Program-made: the position numbers and the translations under genes
In this document: positions 33,932 through 41,695 of the stretch, piece by piece
How the letters are laid out: every line of letters begins with the position of its first letter
Numbering within the stretch: position 1 is the stretch's first letter
The notes under the pieces: generated by a model
Told to the model about the DNA's origin: nothing
The model's database searches: none
Seen by the model: the letters and a program-made list of their open reading frames with translations, nothing else
DNA from: Acholeplasmataceae bacterium
Lineage (GTDB): Bacteria > Bacillota_I > Bacilli_A > Acholeplasmatales > UBA5453
Length of the DNA: 57,164 bases
Direction of reading: 5' to 3'
Assembly: GCA_012837645.1 (NCBI GenBank)
Contig: DUQU01000016.1
Coordinates: 1-57,164, forward strand

Positions 33932-35008
33932 TTATTTTTTTAAATATCTTTTACTTCTAATCCGTGCTTTTACACGCTTGTTTCTAATTCCAATTTCTAC
34001 TACACTACCATTTTTATAGTTAGCATTTATTAAGGCATTAGCATAAGTATCCTTAGTCCCGGGAATCATAAAACCACTAGTAATGTAGCCTATTTTTTCC
34101 TCTCCATCATAAAGGGGATAGCCTTGTCTCGCCACTCCTCGCTCTAATAAAACTAATCCCACTACTCTTTTAGTTTGAGCCGCTTTTATTTTTAGTAAAG
34201 CACCTTTGCCGATAAAGTCTTCTTTTTCAAAATCAATAGCAAAATTAAGTCCCGCTTCTACCGGAGAAATAAAGTTTGTTATTTCATGACCGAAAAGTGG
34301 TAACCCAGCTTCAAATCTTAAAGTATCGCGAGCGCCTAAACCAGCTGGAACGACACCAACATCTAACAATTGAACAGTTAATTTATAAATTTCACTAGTT
34401 GATCCATAAACCTCAAAACCATCCTCTCCAGTGTAACCACTTCGAGAAACAATCAAGTTGTCTAATTTTGTAAAAGTTAAATATTTTAAATCGATTTCAC
34501 CTAAGACTTTAGAAAGCATCTTTAAAGATTCTGGTCCTTGAATACTAATAACCGCAACCTCTTCACCTTCATCAATTATTTCAGCTTCAAACTTCTTTTC
34601 TTTTAAAACAGCATTTAAATGTTCATATACAACTTCTTGGTTAGAAGCATTGCAAACAAGCCATAAATCTTCGCTATTAAACTTGTAAACGAGCATATCA
34701 TCGATTACTCCACCGCTTTCTAAACAAAAAATATGATACTGAATTTGCTTGTCGTTGATCTTTTTAATATTATTAGTAGAAACATAATTTAAAAAGTCGC
34801 TCGCTTCTTTACCTTTTATTCTAATTTCTCCCATATGAGAAACGTCGAATAACCCTGCCTTAGTTCTCACCGCTTGATGCTCATAAACAATACCCTCTTT
34901 AAAATTAACCGGCATGTAATAACCACCAAACTCCGTAAAATTAGCACCCATTTCTTTAAAAATTGGATACAATGGGGTTGTTTTTAACCCAAATGGTACA
35001 TCCTTCAT
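33932..35008 (-). CDS. gcvT: Glycine cleavage system T protein (aminomethyltransferase)
   Basis: A 358-aa enzyme that transfers the methylene group from H-protein to tetrahydrofolate and releases ammonia. Conserved segments: FGGYYMPVNF, GLFDVSHMGEI, VSRSGYTGEDGFEVY, LGARDTLRFEAGLPLFGHE and ISPVEAGL. Length is normal. It depends on folate, so the broken folE at 4.1 kb would imply folate uptake or another pterin source. The ribosome site is GGGAGG. It is five bases after lplA. Confidence 0.95.
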   Translation of the reverse strand: MKDVPFGLKTTPLYPIFKEMGANFTEFGGYYMPVNFKEGIVYEHQAVRTKAGLFDVSHMGEIRIKGKEASDFLNYVSTNNIKKINDKQIQYHIFCLESGGVIDDMLVYKFNSEDLWLVCNASNQEVVYEHLNAVLKEKKFEAEIIDEGEEVAVISIQGPESLKMLSKVLGEIDLKYLTFTKLDNLIVSRSGYTGEDGFEVYGSTSEIYKLTVQLLDVGVVPAGLGARDTLRFEAGLPLFGHEITNFISPVEAGLNFAIDFEKEDFIGKGALLKIKAAQTKRVVGLVLLERGVARQGYPLYDGEEKIGYITSGFMIPGTKDTYANALINANYKNGSVVEIGIRNKRVKARIRSKRYLKK

Positions 35009-35013
35009 AATTG

Positions 35014-35964
35014 TTACCTCCCTCTTATTAATTCTTTCATCTCATTATCGCTCATCCCTTCAATATAAGTACCAGTGTTTTTAATATTAAGGGTGTTGAT
35101 GTTTTGTTTTATAATAGTTTTTTGGTAAGTTTCTAAACTTTCTTTTTCAAAAAAATCTCCATATATTTTAATATCTTTAATAATATTGTTTTTAACTAAT
35201 AATTGGACTTCAATTTCTCCAAATGGATATCGCTTTCTTCTTACTACCTCATAAGCGGGATTTTTTCCATAAATATATTCCTCGCTATTAAATTCTTCTA
35301 AGTATTGGGCTATTTTCTTTTCATCAAGTTCAGTTAAATAATAGTTATTTTCAGCAAAATAATCTTCCATGGCTTCTCTAAATTCTGCTCTACTCAAACC
35401 TATAAATTCTTTTAAATTGATTACTCGCGAACGAACCGATTTAATACCTTTGCTTTTTAATTTCTCTTCTGAAGGGTTTAAAACAGTACTCAAAATACTC
35501 ATATCAGTGTCAAATAAAATTGTTCCATGTAAGACGTTACCTAACTTAGTTTGATAGTAAGCATTCCCAGAAAACTTATAACCATCATATACTAAGTCAT
35601 TCCTTCCTGAGTAAGACACTTTTAAATAAGGTTTTAAAAAGTCAATAATCTTGTCTAAAAAAAGCTGGTACATTTCATCTTTGCTTTTTTTAGAAATAAA
35701 ACTATATTTTAAGCAACCATAATCACTAAAAACTGCCCCACCACCAGAAGGTCTTCTAAAAACATTAACCTCTTTTTCTTTTAATGCCTTTAAATTAACT
35801 TCTTTTTCAAGTAGTTGATGCTTACCGATAATAACTGCAGGATAAACATCCCACAAAAAACAAATATCATCATTAAATTCGGCTAACTTTTCTAACATTA
35901 ACTTTTCTAAAGCAAAATAAAAAGGATCAATTCTTTTTTCTATCGCTAATTTGACAAATATCAT
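35014..35964 (-). CDS. lplA: Lipoate-protein ligase
   Basis: A 316-aa ligase that activates lipoate with ATP and attaches it to lipoyl domains such as GcvH. The signature RRPSGGGAVFSD is at about residues 90-101, and the second motif GRNDLVYDGYKFSGNAYY follows. A C-terminal accessory domain is present (from about residue 240), as in full-length LplA. It heads the gcv operon, so the cell likely scavenges lipoate to load GcvH. The ribosome site is GAAGGATTT. Confidence 0.9.
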   Translation of the reverse strand: MIFVKLAIEKRIDPFYFALEKLMLEKLAEFNDDICFLWDVYPAVIIGKHQLLEKEVNLKALKEKEVNVFRRPSGGGAVFSDYGCLKYSFISKKSKDEMYQLFLDKIIDFLKPYLKVSYSGRNDLVYDGYKFSGNAYYQTKLGNVLHGTILFDTDMSILSTVLNPSEEKLKSKGIKSVRSRVINLKEFIGLSRAEFREAMEDYFAENNYYLTELDEKKIAQYLEEFNSEEYIYGKNPAYEVVRRKRYPFGEIEVQLLVKNNIIKDIKIYGDFFEKESLETYQKTIIKQNINTLNIKNTGTYIEGMSDNEMKELIRGR

Positions 35965-35995
35965 CTTAAAATCCTTCTAAAATTAACTTAGTAAA

Positions 35996-36077
35996 CTAAA
36001 GCGTTTCCATAAATGATTATAGCACATATCTTTTAAAAAAGTATTTAAAATGAACACTTATAAACAAACCGCTTTCA
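35996..36077 (-). promoter_or_regulatory. Promoter of the lplA-gcv operon with two cre-like sites
   Basis: On the minus strand TGCTATAAT (extended -10; TATAAT at 36016-36021) lies about 50 bases before lplA. Two 14-base sequences near the catabolite-repression consensus flank it: TGAAAGCGGTTTGT (36064-36077) upstream and TGGAAACGCTTTAG (35996-36009) downstream. Each has two or three mismatches to the published cre consensus. No CcpA gene is visible in the window. No glycine riboswitch was found. Confidence 0.4.
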
Positions 36078-36118
36078 AAGTCTTAAAATTACTGAAAAAT
36101 AGCAGAAAGAAAATGAGT

Positions 36119-38071
36119 CTAACTAATTTTATATTCAGCTTTTAATTCAAATAACAAATCGCGATACTCGGCTGCTTTTTCAAAATCCAACTCTCGGGCT
36201 GCATTTTTCATAAGGCGTTCCAATTCATTAATTTCTCTAATCGCTTCTTTTTTAGTGCGCGCTTTTTTTACCTTTTCAATTACTTTAATGGAAATACTTT
36301 CTCTAATTTCTTTAGCAATTGTTTTAGGAGTTAAATTGTTGATTGTATTAAAGTTTTCTTGAATTTTCCTTCTTCTTTCTGTTTCTTTAAGAGCGCTATC
36401 CATAGCGTTACTAATCGCATCTGCATACATAATTACTTTTCCAGATTCATTTCGTGCTGCTCTACCAATTGTTTGAATTAAACTTCTTTCACTTCTTAAA
36501 AACCCCTGTTTATCCGCATCTAAAATAGCCACTAAAGAAACTTCAGGCAAATCTAAACCTTCTCTTAATAAATTAATTCCTATCAAAACGTCATAAACCC
36601 CAAGTCTTAAGTCTCTTAAAATTTCAATTCTTTCTAACGACTTAATTTCACTATGTAAATAAGCAACTTTTAGTCCTAAAGTTTTAAAATACGAAGTTAG
36701 GTCTTCGCTCATTCTAATTGTAAGAGTCGTTACTAGAGTACGCTCATTATTAAGAATTCGTTTTTGAATTTCTCCATATAAATCATCTATTTGACCTTCC
36801 GTATTTCTTACTTCAACAATAGGATCTAATAAGAATGTTGGTCTAATAATTTGTTCAACAATAGGAGAACTATTGTTAAGTTCATAATCACCAGGCGTGG
36901 CTGATAAATAAATAACTTTATCCGTTTTTTCTTTAAATTCAGTAAAATTCAAAGGCCTATTATCAAGAGCACTTGGCAACCTAAAGCCATAATCCACCAA
37001 AGTTTGCTTTCTTGATCTATCACCGTTATACATTCCCCTCACTTGAGGGAGAGTAACATGCGATTCATCGACAATGAGAAGGTAATCACCTTTAAAAAAA
37101 TCCATTAAAGTTGCGGGGGTTTCTCCTTCCGCTCTTAAAGCAATGTGGCGAGCATAGTTTTCAATCCCGGGACAGATTCCAATTTCGGTTAAAAGTTCTA
37201 AATCGTATTTAGTACGCATTGAAATTCGTTCCTTTTCTAAAAGTTTGTTTTCTAACTGAAAATATTGAATTCTCTCTTCTAATTCAACTTTAATTCTCCT
37301 TAAAGTTTCAGCCATCTTTTCTTTGTTAGTCATAAAGTGAGTCGCCGGAAAAATGGTTACAAATTCTAATGTTTCTAAAACACTGCCTGTCAAAACATCA
37401 AACCTTCTTATTCTTTCGATCTCATCACCAAAAAACTCTATTCTAATTCCCTCTTTTTGGACGTTGGAGGGAATCACTTCTAAAATATCACCTCGCACTC
37501 TAAAAGTGCCACGGTGAAAATCAATATCATTTCTTTCATACGTTAACTCAATTAATCTATTTAAAAGATCGTTTTGATTAACGTTATCTCCTTTTCTTAA
37601 AAAGATAATCCCTCTTTCATAATCTTCCGGATCACCAATTCCATAAATACAACTCACAGAAGCAACAACAATAACGTCATCGCGCTCCAATAAAGAAGCT
37701 GTCGTACTATGTCTTAATTCATCAATTTCGTCGTTAATAGAAGCGTCTTTTTCAATATATGTATCACTTCTTACCACGTAAGCTTCGGGCTGATAATAAT
37801 CATAATAAGAAATAAAATATTCTACTCTATTGTTAGGAAACAGAGCTTTTAGTTCACCGTAAAGTTGCCCTGCTAAAGTTTTATTATGTGCTAACACAAG
37901 AGTTTTTTTACCTAAGTTTTTTATAATATTAGCAATCGTAAAAGTTTTACCCGTGCCTGTCGCACCCAATAATATTTGTTCGTTAATTCCAACTTTAAAA
38001 TTGTTCATTAATTTACTAATCGCTTCTGGTTGGTCACCACTAGGTTTAAAATTAGTTACTAAATCGAACAT
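36119..38071 (-). CDS. uvrB: Excinuclease ABC subunit B
   Basis: A 650-aa nucleotide-excision repair helicase-like protein that loads on damage with UvrA and recruits UvrC. Walker A GATGTGKT, the beta-hairpin [24 protein letters not shown], and the C-terminal UvrC-binding motif [20 protein letters not shown] are present. The ATG at 38071 follows AAAGGAGA; an in-frame start 26 codons upstream would run through the promoter region. uvrA is not adjacent. Its promoter contains a perfect palindrome (38124-38139). Confidence 0.96.
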   Translation of the reverse strand: MFDLVTNFKPSGDQPEAISKLMNNFKVGINEQILLGATGTGKTFTIANIIKNLGKKTLVLAHNKTLAGQLYGELKALFPNNRVEYFISYYDYYQPEAYVVRSDTYIEKDASINDEIDELRHSTTASLLERDDVIVVASVSCIYGIGDPEDYERGIIFLRKGDNVNQNDLLNRLIELTYERNDIDFHRGTFRVRGDILEVIPSNVQKEGIRIEFFGDEIERIRRFDVLTGSVLETLEFVTIFPATHFMTNKEKMAETLRRIKVELEERIQYFQLENKLLEKERISMRTKYDLELLTEIGICPGIENYARHIALRAEGETPATLMDFFKGDYLLIVDESHVTLPQVRGMYNGDRSRKQTLVDYGFRLPSALDNRPLNFTEFKEKTDKVIYLSATPGDYELNNSSPIVEQIIRPTFLLDPIVEVRNTEGQIDDLYGEIQKRILNNERTLVTTLTIRMSEDLTSYFKTLGLKVAYLHSEIKSLERIEILRDLRLGVYDVLIGINLLREGLDLPEVSLVAILDADKQGFLRSERSLIQTIGRAARNESGKVIMYADAISNAMDSALKETERRRKIQENFNTINNLTPKTIAKEIRESISIKVIEKVKKARTKKEAIREINELERLMKNAARELDFEKAAEYRDLLFELKAEYKIS

Positions 38072-38120
38072 AAAAATCTCCTTTAAAAGTAAAACACTAT
38101 CTTCCTTCATTTTCTCATTT

Positions 38121-38149
38121 ATTCTATCATTTATGATAGTTTTAAACAA
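38121..38149 (-). promoter_or_regulatory. uvrB promoter with palindromic operator-like site
   Basis: TTGTTT (38144-38149), 17 bases, TAGAAT (38121-38126) on the minus strand. CTATCATTTATGATAG (38124-38139), a perfect 16-base palindrome, occupies the spacer and touches the -10, the usual place for a repressor site. It does not match the GAAC-N4-GTTC LexA box of Bacillus. Confidence 0.6.
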
Positions 38150-38313
38150 GATTTTAGAATCAAATCTTTAGTGTGTTAGTACTATTGTTTTAGTATTAAA
38201 ATCATTAAGTCTTATTACTTTAACTAATTCTATAATTTTTCTTTATATAGATATGTAAGTGTAAAATCACTCTTTTTACTTCCTGAATATTTTCTTTCTT
38301 TAATATCAGCGCT

Positions 38314-39270
38314 TTAAGCAATTTTAGGGACTAAAGAATACAATTTTTGGATAGTATCGGTTGTTTCTCTTTGCAGCGCTTCTTTAAATGTATAGCTGAC
38401 CAATTCTTCATGTCTAGTCCCAATCGCTAAACCATATTGTTTATTTCTAATTAAATCAATTGCATAAGCTCCCATAATGCCGGCAAGTATTCTATCATTA
38501 GGGACTGGAGAACCGCCCCTTTGCACATAACCCAACACAGTTGCCCGACAAGAAAAACCACTTTTTTCTGTTATTTCTTTCGCAAATTCATGAACGTTAA
38601 TAAGATTTTCTGTCACCACAATAATAGCGTTTCTGCGCCCCTCTTTTTTATGTTGTTTTAAAGAGGCAATAATTGTGTTTTTATCAATTTTATTTTCTGG
38701 TGTAATAATAAATTCCGCTCCAGTCGAAAGCCCTGCATATAAAGCTAAATCTCCTTTGTGTCTTCCCATTGTTTCGATAATTGAGGCTCTTTGATGACTT
38801 GAAGATGTATCTTTAATTTTGTCGATATCGTCAACAATCGTTTTTAGGGCGGTATGAAATCCAATAGTATAATCGGTACCCCAGATATCATTATCGATAG
38901 AAGCAGGGATCCCTATGACAGGAAAACCAGTCTCTTTAATTGCTTTAGCACCCCGATAAGTTCCATCCCCGCCAATAACTATCAAGCAATCAATTTTTTG
39001 GCTAATTAAATTATTAACTGCTTTTAAAACTGTCTCTTCCCTAAAAAAATCGTCATAACGAGCTGTTCCTAAAACTGTTCCCCCTCTAGATAATATTTCT
39101 GAAACATCTTTTCTAGTCATTTTCTTATATTTAGAAGTCGCAAGACCTCTAAAGCCATCTAAAACCGCATAAGGCTCTATTTGATAATAAAGAGCGGTTC
39201 TAACCACAGACCTAATCGCCGCGTTCATTCCAGGTGCGTCGCCTCCGGAAGTTAAAATTGCAATTTTCAT
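38314..39270 (-). CDS. pfkA: ATP-dependent 6-phosphofructokinase
   Basis: A 318-aa glycolytic enzyme making fructose 1,6-bisphosphate. ILTSGGDAPGMNA (residues 4-16) and IGGDGTYRGA hold the ATP site; the Gly after GGD is typical of ATP users. PASIDNDIWGTD carries the catalytic Asp in TIDND-like form, and GYVQRGGSP is the effector/substrate segment. The ATG follows GAGGTG. Divergent from the PPi-type enzyme 160 bases away. Confidence 0.95.
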   Translation of the reverse strand: MKIAILTSGGDAPGMNAAIRSVVRTALYYQIEPYAVLDGFRGLATSKYKKMTRKDVSEILSRGGTVLGTARYDDFFREETVLKAVNNLISQKIDCLIVIGGDGTYRGAKAIKETGFPVIGIPASIDNDIWGTDYTIGFHTALKTIVDDIDKIKDTSSSHQRASIIETMGRHKGDLALYAGLSTGAEFIITPENKIDKNTIIASLKQHKKEGRRNAIIVVTENLINVHEFAKEITEKSGFSCRATVLGYVQRGGSPVPNDRILAGIMGAYAIDLIRNKQYGLAIGTRHEELVSYTFKEALQRETTDTIQKLYSLVPKIA

Positions 39271-39294
39271 TAATTAATCACCTCACCAACTCCG

Positions 39295-39324
39295 ATTATA
39301 TCATAATCTAAAAGTGAGTTTAAA
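39295..39324 (-). promoter_or_regulatory. Promoter of pfkA
   Basis: TTTAAA (39319-39324), an 18-base spacer and a consensus TATAAT (39295-39300) on the minus strand, about 25 bases before the ATG. The -35 is weak. Confidence 0.55.
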
Positions 39325-39389
39325 AATACTTTTTAACTTTTATTGCTTCAATTTTTCTTTTGAATTCTTCTTTAATTTTCCTTATTTTA

Positions 39390-39398
39390 TGCTATGAT
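39390..39398 (+). promoter_or_regulatory. Extended -10 promoter of the PPi-PFK gene
   Basis: TGCTATGAT: a -10 (39393-39398) with TGn element, 35 bases before the ATG. The -35 region is poor. Confidence 0.5.
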
Positions 39399-39432
39399 AG
39401 ATAAGAAGATTATTTTAAGGAGTGAGATAAAA

Positions 39433-40674
39433 ATGAAAAAACTAATTGGAGCGGCGATTCTCGGCCAATCTGGAGGACCAACAAGTGTTATAAATGCTAG
39501 CGCAGCTGGTGTTTTTTTGGAGGCTTTGGAACATGAGGAAATTACTCATGTTTATGGTGCAAAACACGGAATAAAAGGGATTTTAGAAGAGGAGTTTTAT
39601 GACATTGGTAAAGAAGATTTAAAAGAATTAGAACTCTTAAAGACAACCCCTTCTTCATCGATTGGATCTGTGAGATATAAGTTAAAAGATATTACTAAAG
39701 ACGATAGCGACTATCGACGTTTACTAGCAGTTTTTAAGAAATATAATATTCGCTATTTTTTCTATAATGGTGGTAACGACTCGATGGACACCGCTAATAA
39801 AATTTCTAAATTCTTTAAAGAACACGATTATGAATGTCGAGTAATGGGAGTGCCTAAAACAATTGACAATGATTTATATGGTACCGACCATACCCCGGGT
39901 TATGCTAGCGCTGCTAAATATGTCGCTACGACTCTTATGGAGTTATATCACGATGCGAGAGTTTACGATACACCGATGTGTACTATTGTTGAGATTATGG
40001 GAAGAAATGCCGGTTGGTTAACTGCTGCAGCTCAACTAGCAGTTTTAAAGGGACAAGGTCCTGATTTAATTTATTTACCAGAACATGTTTTTGATTATGA
40101 CGAATTTTTAGATGATGTCGGTACTGTTTTAAAAGAAAACGGAAAAGCTATCGTCGCCATTTCTGAAGGATTAAAAGACAAAGACGGGAAATATATCCCT
40201 GAACATTTTAGCGACCTTTCTACTGATTCTTTTGGCCACGCTCAATTAGGCGGTGCAGCAACTATTTTAGCTAATGAGGTTGCTAAAAAGTACGATGTTA
40301 AAGTTAGAGGTATTGAGTTTTCTTTATTACAAAGATCAGCGCAACATTTAGTTAGTGCTGTTGACGTTAACGAAGCTTTCCAAGCAGGAAAAGAAGCTGT
40401 TAAACAAGCGCTCTTAGGAAAAACAGATTATATGATTGGCTTCGAAAGGGTAAGTAACGATCCTTATAAAATTAATTATATTTTAATCCCTTTAGAAAAA
40501 GTTGCTAATGAAGAAAAGAAACTTCCTTTAGAGTGGATCGAACCTCATGGAAAAGGCTTAAAACAGCCTTTTATAGATTATGTGCTTCCGCTTATTCAAG
40601 GCGATTATAAAGCGCCACTCGAAGACGGCTTACCGCGTTTTGCTAAACTTAAAAAAGTCTTAGCGAAGAAATAA
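39433..40674 (+). CDS. Diphosphate (PPi)-type 6-phosphofructokinase
   Basis: A 413-aa group II/III phosphofructokinase. GQSGGPTSVINAS opens the fold. NGGNDSMDTA has Asp where ATP enzymes have Gly, and VPKTIDNDL has Lys at the other diagnostic position; these two residues mark PPi users. The reaction is reversible and saves ATP. The ATG at 39433 follows AAGGAG; an in-frame ATG at 39394 lies inside the promoter. It is followed after 16 bases by the cation exchanger, probably in one operon. A plain ATP enzyme is unlikely given both residues. Confidence 0.9.
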   Translation: MKKLIGAAILGQSGGPTSVINASAAGVFLEALEHEEITHVYGAKHGIKGILEEEFYDIGKEDLKELELLKTTPSSSIGSVRYKLKDITKDDSDYRRLLAVFKKYNIRYFFYNGGNDSMDTANKISKFFKEHDYECRVMGVPKTIDNDLYGTDHTPGYASAAKYVATTLMELYHDARVYDTPMCTIVEIMGRNAGWLTAAAQLAVLKGQGPDLIYLPEHVFDYDEFLDDVGTVLKENGKAIVAISEGLKDKDGKYIPEHFSDLSTDSFGHAQLGGAATILANEVAKKYDVKVRGIEFSLLQRSAQHLVSAVDVNEAFQAGKEAVKQALLGKTDYMIGFERVSNDPYKINYILIPLEKVANEEKKLPLEWIEPHGKGLKQPFIDYVLPLIQGDYKAPLEDGLPRFAKLKKVLAKK

Positions 40675-40690
40675 TTTAGCGAGGAAAAAT

Positions 40691-41695
40691 ATGCTCGATA
40701 TGCCCATTTGGCTTGCCTTTATCGTTCTTATTATTGGTTTTATTATCTTAATTAAAGGTGCTGATATTTTTGTTTCCGGCGCTTCTAATATCGCTCATTT
40801 TTTGGGCGTTTCTACCCTAGTTATCGGTTTGACGGTTGTTGCTTTTGGAACATCTTTACCTGAAACTGCAGTCAGTATCTCCGCACAAATTTTTGGTTTA
40901 GATGATGTCTCATTAGGAAACGTTATCGGCTCTAATATTTTTAATTTACTGCCGATTTTAGGAATTAGTGCCCTTATTTATCCTTTAATTGTAAAAAAAG
41001 ACATCATTAAAAGGGATCTACCGGTGTCAATAGGGGCTACTTTACTACTTATTTTGATGTTCTTTTTCTTTTCTTACCATAACAAAAAAGCGATTACTCG
41101 TTATGAAGGAATAATCTTAATAAGTTTTTTAATTATTTATCTAATTTATATTGTGAGAAAATCGCTTCGAGAAACCGAAGCGCTTCAAGAATACAACCGC
41201 TTAAATAACATTCCCGCTGAAGAAAATGTTACCACGCTTTCTAAAAAAAAGGCGATAATCTATACCATTATTGGTCTTATAAGTGTTACTGGTGGGGGAA
41301 TATTAGTTACCGAAGGAGCCAAAGAAGTTGCCTTATTCTTCGGGATGAGTGAGTGGTTGGTTGGTCTTACTATCGTTTCTTTAGGAACGAGTTTACCAGA
41401 ACTAATCACTTCATTAACTGCCGCTTACAAAAAAGAAGTCGACATTGCAGTTGGTAATGTTGTTGGCTCTAATTTTTTTAATTTACTCTTTATTTTAGGA
41501 AGCGCTGCTTTAATTAAACCTTTAACTTTTAATAGCGCTGCTTTATTTGATTTAATCTTTTTAGCAGCGGCCAGTTTAATTGTTTTATTGCTTGTTTTAA
41601 GGAAAAAAACCATTGGCAAACTAGAGGGTTCAATTATGATTTTAATGTCTTTAGGTTATTTTACTTATATTATTGTTAGAGAAATAGCTTTTTAA
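40691..41695 (+). CDS. Cation/Ca2+ exchanger (Na+/Ca2+ antiporter, YrbG/CaCA family)
   Basis: A 334-aa protein with about ten membrane helices in two inverted halves. Each half has the alpha-repeat: VVAFGTSLPETAVS with GNVIGSNIFNLL, and IVSLGTSLPELITS with GNVVGSNFFNLL. These acidic residues bind Ca2+/Na+. Likely expels Ca2+. The ribosome site GAGGAAAA precedes the ATG. Its stop touches the convergent dnaE end. Confidence 0.92.
   Translation: MLDMPIWLAFIVLIIGFIILIKGADIFVSGASNIAHFLGVSTLVIGLTVVAFGTSLPETAVSISAQIFGLDDVSLGNVIGSNIFNLLPILGISALIYPLIVKKDIIKRDLPVSIGATLLLILMFFFFSYHNKKAITRYEGIILISFLIIYLIYIVRKSLRETEALQEYNRLNNIPAEENVTTLSKKKAIIYTIIGLISVTGGGILVTEGAKEVALFFGMSEWLVGLTIVSLGTSLPELITSLTAAYKKEVDIAVGNVVGSNFFNLLFILGSAALIKPLTFNSAALFDLIFLAAASLIVLLLVLRKKTIGKLEGSIMILMSLGYFTYIIVREIAF

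Noticed and set aside
35965-36118. Glycine riboswitch before the gcv operon
   Set aside because: The region is short and AT-rich without the conserved G-rich core of the aptamer.
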